A DNA stretch of 8,012 bases. Source: Minisyncoccota bacterium (GTDB lineage Bacteria > Patescibacteriota > Minisyncoccia > JAHIHE01 > JAGLIN01). The stretch spans positions 1 through 8,012 of the forward strand of contig JAGLSJ010000028.1 in assembly GCA_023270095.1 (NCBI GenBank), written 5' to 3'. Shown here piece after piece: positions 6,500 to 8,012 of this stretch. Position numbers and translations under genes: made by a program. Each line of letters begins with the position of its first letter. Positions within the stretch are counted from its first letter, which is position 1. The notes under the pieces were generated by a model that worked only from the letters and a program-made list of their open reading frames with translations, did not search any database and had not been told where the DNA came from.

Positions 6500-6733
6500 T
6501 TAGAAGTGATTGGAATGGTTACCAACCGTTTTTGGAAATATTATTGGAGTTCAGACTTTAGTCTGTAAATCTACAGGTTGAAAATTGAACTCCATGACAA
6601 CTAATTTTCAATTCCGTTTACAATGGAACTAAACTTCGAAACAATTTGAAAGTTGCCTTAGTTTTTCATTAAGGAATTTGGGTGGAACCGCCCTTTGTTG
6701 GGTCCCAAAGCACAAGTTTTCTTGGGCTTTTTT
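6500..6733 (+). ncRNA. T-box riboswitch (tRNA-Thr sensing) in the thrS leader
   Basis: The T-box sequence GGGTGGAACCGCC is at 6680-6692. It contains the TGGA (6683-6686) that pairs with the 3' end of uncharged tRNA and predicts a discriminator U (UCCA end). TTTGGG (6677-6682) with CCCAAA (6704-6709) and ACC with GGT form the antiterminator, which competes with the terminator at 6704-6726. The Stem I base is TTAGAAGT (6500-6507) with ACTTCGAA (6633-6640), one A-G mismatch. Above it a loop has AGTGA (6505-6509) opposite GGAACTAA (6625-6632), which holds the threonine codon ACT at 6628-6630. The next helix is ATTGGAATGG (6509-6518) with CCGTTTACAAT (6614-6624), one bulged A. Stem III is CCTTAG (6656-6661) with TTAAGG (6669-6674). 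The distal half of Stem I is not canonical. Uncharged tRNA-Thr should stabilise the antiterminator and turn on thrS. The structure was paired by eye. Confidence 0.88.
6704..6733 (+). terminator. Regulated intrinsic terminator of the thrS T-box
   Basis: CCCAAAG (6704-6710) pairs with CTTGGG (6721-6726) with one bulged A, a loop of about 10 nt, and then C plus six Ts (6728-6733). The 5' arm CCCAAA is the same segment that closes the antiterminator with TTTGGG at 6677-6682, so only one of the two structures can form. The thrS ATG follows 33 bp after the T-run. Confidence 0.85.
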
Positions 6734-6766
6734 ATTTATCAAAAATTTAATTATAAAATCAAAAAT

Positions 6767-8012
6767 ATGAAAAAAGAAATAGAATTAGAAATTAAAAGAC
6801 ATTCACTTGCTCACATTCTCGCTAGTGCTGTTTTGGAAATGTTTCCAGAGGCAAAATTTGGTGTAGGTCCAAACATTGAAAATGGATTTTATTATGATTT
6901 TGATTTGCCACGAACTCTCATTCCAGAGGACTTGTCAATTTTACAAAAAAAGATGATTAAGATTATTAACAAAAATTTTGCTTTTGAAAAACAAGTCGTA
7001 TCTCACGACAAAGCAATAGAACTTTTTCAAAAAGCAAGACAAAATTACAAAGTTGAGATTTTAAATGATGAGGCAAAAGACTCTGAAGTCTCGCTTTATC
7101 AAACTGGAGAATTTGTTGACCTATGCAAGGGTCCACACATTGATTCGACTGGTGAGCTTGATGCCACAAGCTTCAAGCTAACAAAAATTGCTGGTGCTTA
7201 TTGGCGTGGAGATGAAAAAAATAAAATGCTACAAAGAATATACGGAATCGCATTTAATAACAAAAAAGAGCTTAAAGAATATCAGAATAAACTTGAAGAA
7301 GCGGCAAAAAGAGATCATCGAAAGCTAGGCAAAGAGCTGGATTTGTTTTGCTTTTCTGATTTAGTTGGTCCAGGTCTTCCGCTGTTTTCTCCAAAAGGAG
7401 TTATAATTATCGAGGAACTTAAAAAACATATTGAAAATGTCTGTAAGGGATATGGATTTCAAAAAGTTATGACACCGCATTTAGCAAAGATCGATTTATA
7501 TGAGAAATCGGGACATGCACAAAAATTTTCAAAAGAGCTTTTTCATGTTTCGTCAGATCAAAAACATGACTTTGTGATGAAACCTGTTCAATGTCCACAC
7601 CAAACTCAGATTTATGCTTCAAAAAAACGCTCCTATCGAGATTTACCAATCAGATATATGGAATCAGAAAAACAGTACAGAGCTGAAAAGTCTGGCGAAG
7701 TTGGTGGATTAAATAGAGTTTATGCAATTACCGTTGAAGATGGTCATTCTTTTTGTCGTGTCGAGCAAGTAAAACAAGAAGTAAAAAATATGGTTGAAAT
7801 CATTAAAAATTTCTATAGCGCGATTGGGCTTTGGGGTAATCATTGGGTTTCCCTTTCTGTAAGAGACTATGCTCATCCAGAAAAATATATCGGTGATGCA
7901 AAAGATTGGGATAAATGTGAAAAAATGCTTGAGGAAGTGGCGAAAGAAATGAAATTAGATGCAAAAAAAATTGAAGGCGAGGCAGCCCTTTATGGTCCAA
8001 AACTTGATTTTA
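6767..8012 (+). CDS. thrS: Threonyl-tRNA synthetase lacking the TGS domain (3' end outside window)
   Basis: ThrRS charges tRNA-Thr and clears mischarged Ser-tRNA-Thr. The frame runs from the ATG at 6767 through the window end (415 codons visible). The protein starts directly in the editing domain: HSLAH (H12, H16) and CKGPH (C120, H124) are the four editing-site residues, equivalent to E. coli H73, H77, C182 and H186. The roughly 60-residue N-terminal TGS domain is absent, and the T-box terminator just upstream leaves no room for it. The class II catalytic core follows. C276 (in VQCPHQTQIY) and H327 (in EDGHSFC) are two of the three zinc ligands, spaced 51 residues as in E. coli; the third is beyond the edge. 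Motif 2 shows YRAE with R305 and E307. The last visible stretch, GEAALYGPKLDF, matches the core GEGAFYGPK motif. The VQCPHQ stretch departs from the usual MNCPGH or MNCPHH. No Shine-Dalgarno sequence is seen. The anticodon-binding domain lies outside the window. Confidence 0.97.
   Translation, partial: MKKEIELEIKRHSLAHILASAVLEMFPEAKFGVGPNIENGFYYDFDLPRTLIPEDLSILQKKMIKIINKNFAFEKQVVSHDKAIELFQKARQNYKVEILNDEAKDSEVSLYQTGEFVDLCKGPHIDSTGELDATSFKLTKIAGAYWRGDEKNKMLQRIYGIAFNNKKELKEYQNKLEEAAKRDHRKLGKELDLFCFSDLVGPGLPLFSPKGVIIIEELKKHIENVCKGYGFQKVMTPHLAKIDLYEKSGHAQKFSKELFHVSSDQKHDFVMKPVQCPHQTQIYASKKRSYRDLPIRYMESEKQYRAEKSGEVGGLNRVYAITVEDGHSFCRVEQVKQEVKNMVEIIKNFYSAIGLWGNHWVSLSVRDYAHPEKYIGDAKDWDKCEKMLEEVAKEMKLDAKKIEGEAALYGPKLDF

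Noticed and set aside
6519..6529. GGTT-ACC-AACC hairpin as an alternative display of a threonine codon
   Set aside because: T-box specifiers sit on the 3' strand of the Stem I internal loop. ACT at 6628-6630 fits that place, flanked by helices on both sides, so the ACC here is more likely coincidental or part of the distal fold.
6966..8000. Minus-strand open frames inside the partial thrS
   Set aside because: The plus strand carries an uninterrupted ThrRS with all visible active-site residues; the reverse frames are shadows.
1..8012. Recoding of TGA (as glycine, known in some CPR lineages)
   Set aside because: Glycine is encoded by GGN throughout, every gene stays open without reading through TGA, and the five visible stops are TAA or TAG. 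Absence of TGA stops in five genes is not enough to claim recoding.

Overview
The window is AT-rich and carries core housekeeping genes in two divergent blocks. I see no phage, transposon, CRISPR or tRNA/rRNA signal. Several things suggest a small-genome bacterium, most likely of the Candidate Phyla Radiation (Patescibacteria): the low GC, the rpmF-nusB-rnc order, an L32 protein with a lysine-rich tail, a ThrRS without the TGS domain, a two-TM protein with a degenerate HEPN-like N-terminus, and almost no Shine-Dalgarno sequences. That placement is an inference; no 16S or marker tree is available. Standard translation (code 11) fits. The five visible stops are TAA, TAA, TAG, TAA and TAA, and no reading frame needs TGA as a sense codon.

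Minus-strand block (1-2205). rnhB (RNase HII) sits behind a near-ideal promoter (TTGACA, 16 bp, TATAAT), a leader of about 107 nt with a terminator-like hairpin, and the only strong Shine-Dalgarno sequence in the window. A second promoter in the 71-bp gap after rnhB probably drives rpmF-nusB-rnc, that is ribosomal protein L32, antitermination/rRNA-processing factor NusB, and RNase III (cut by the left window edge). The block joins rRNA synthesis and processing (NusB, RNase III), ribosome assembly (L32) and RNA:DNA hybrid removal (RNase HII).

Divergent intergenic region (2065-2347). It holds the rnhB promoter with a 7-bp-arm dyad centred on its -35 box, and a TTGCAA/TATAAT promoter firing rightwards into an unrecognised membrane protein gene.

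Plus-strand block (2290-8012). It contains the small membrane protein, then a full-length dnaE (replicative DNA polymerase III alpha, with all nine PHP metal-ligand positions intact), then a 313-bp gap, then thrS (cut by the right edge). The gap is not empty. It contains a promoter and a T-box riboswitch, with a Stem I base, a specifier loop holding a threonine codon (ACU), a Stem III, the GGGTGGAACCGCC antiterminator element and a competing intrinsic terminator. thrS is therefore predicted to be switched on by uncharged tRNA-Thr. The T-box is the most notable object here, because these elements are known mainly from Firmicutes, Actinobacteria and a few other phyla, and the distal half of this Stem I does not look canonical.
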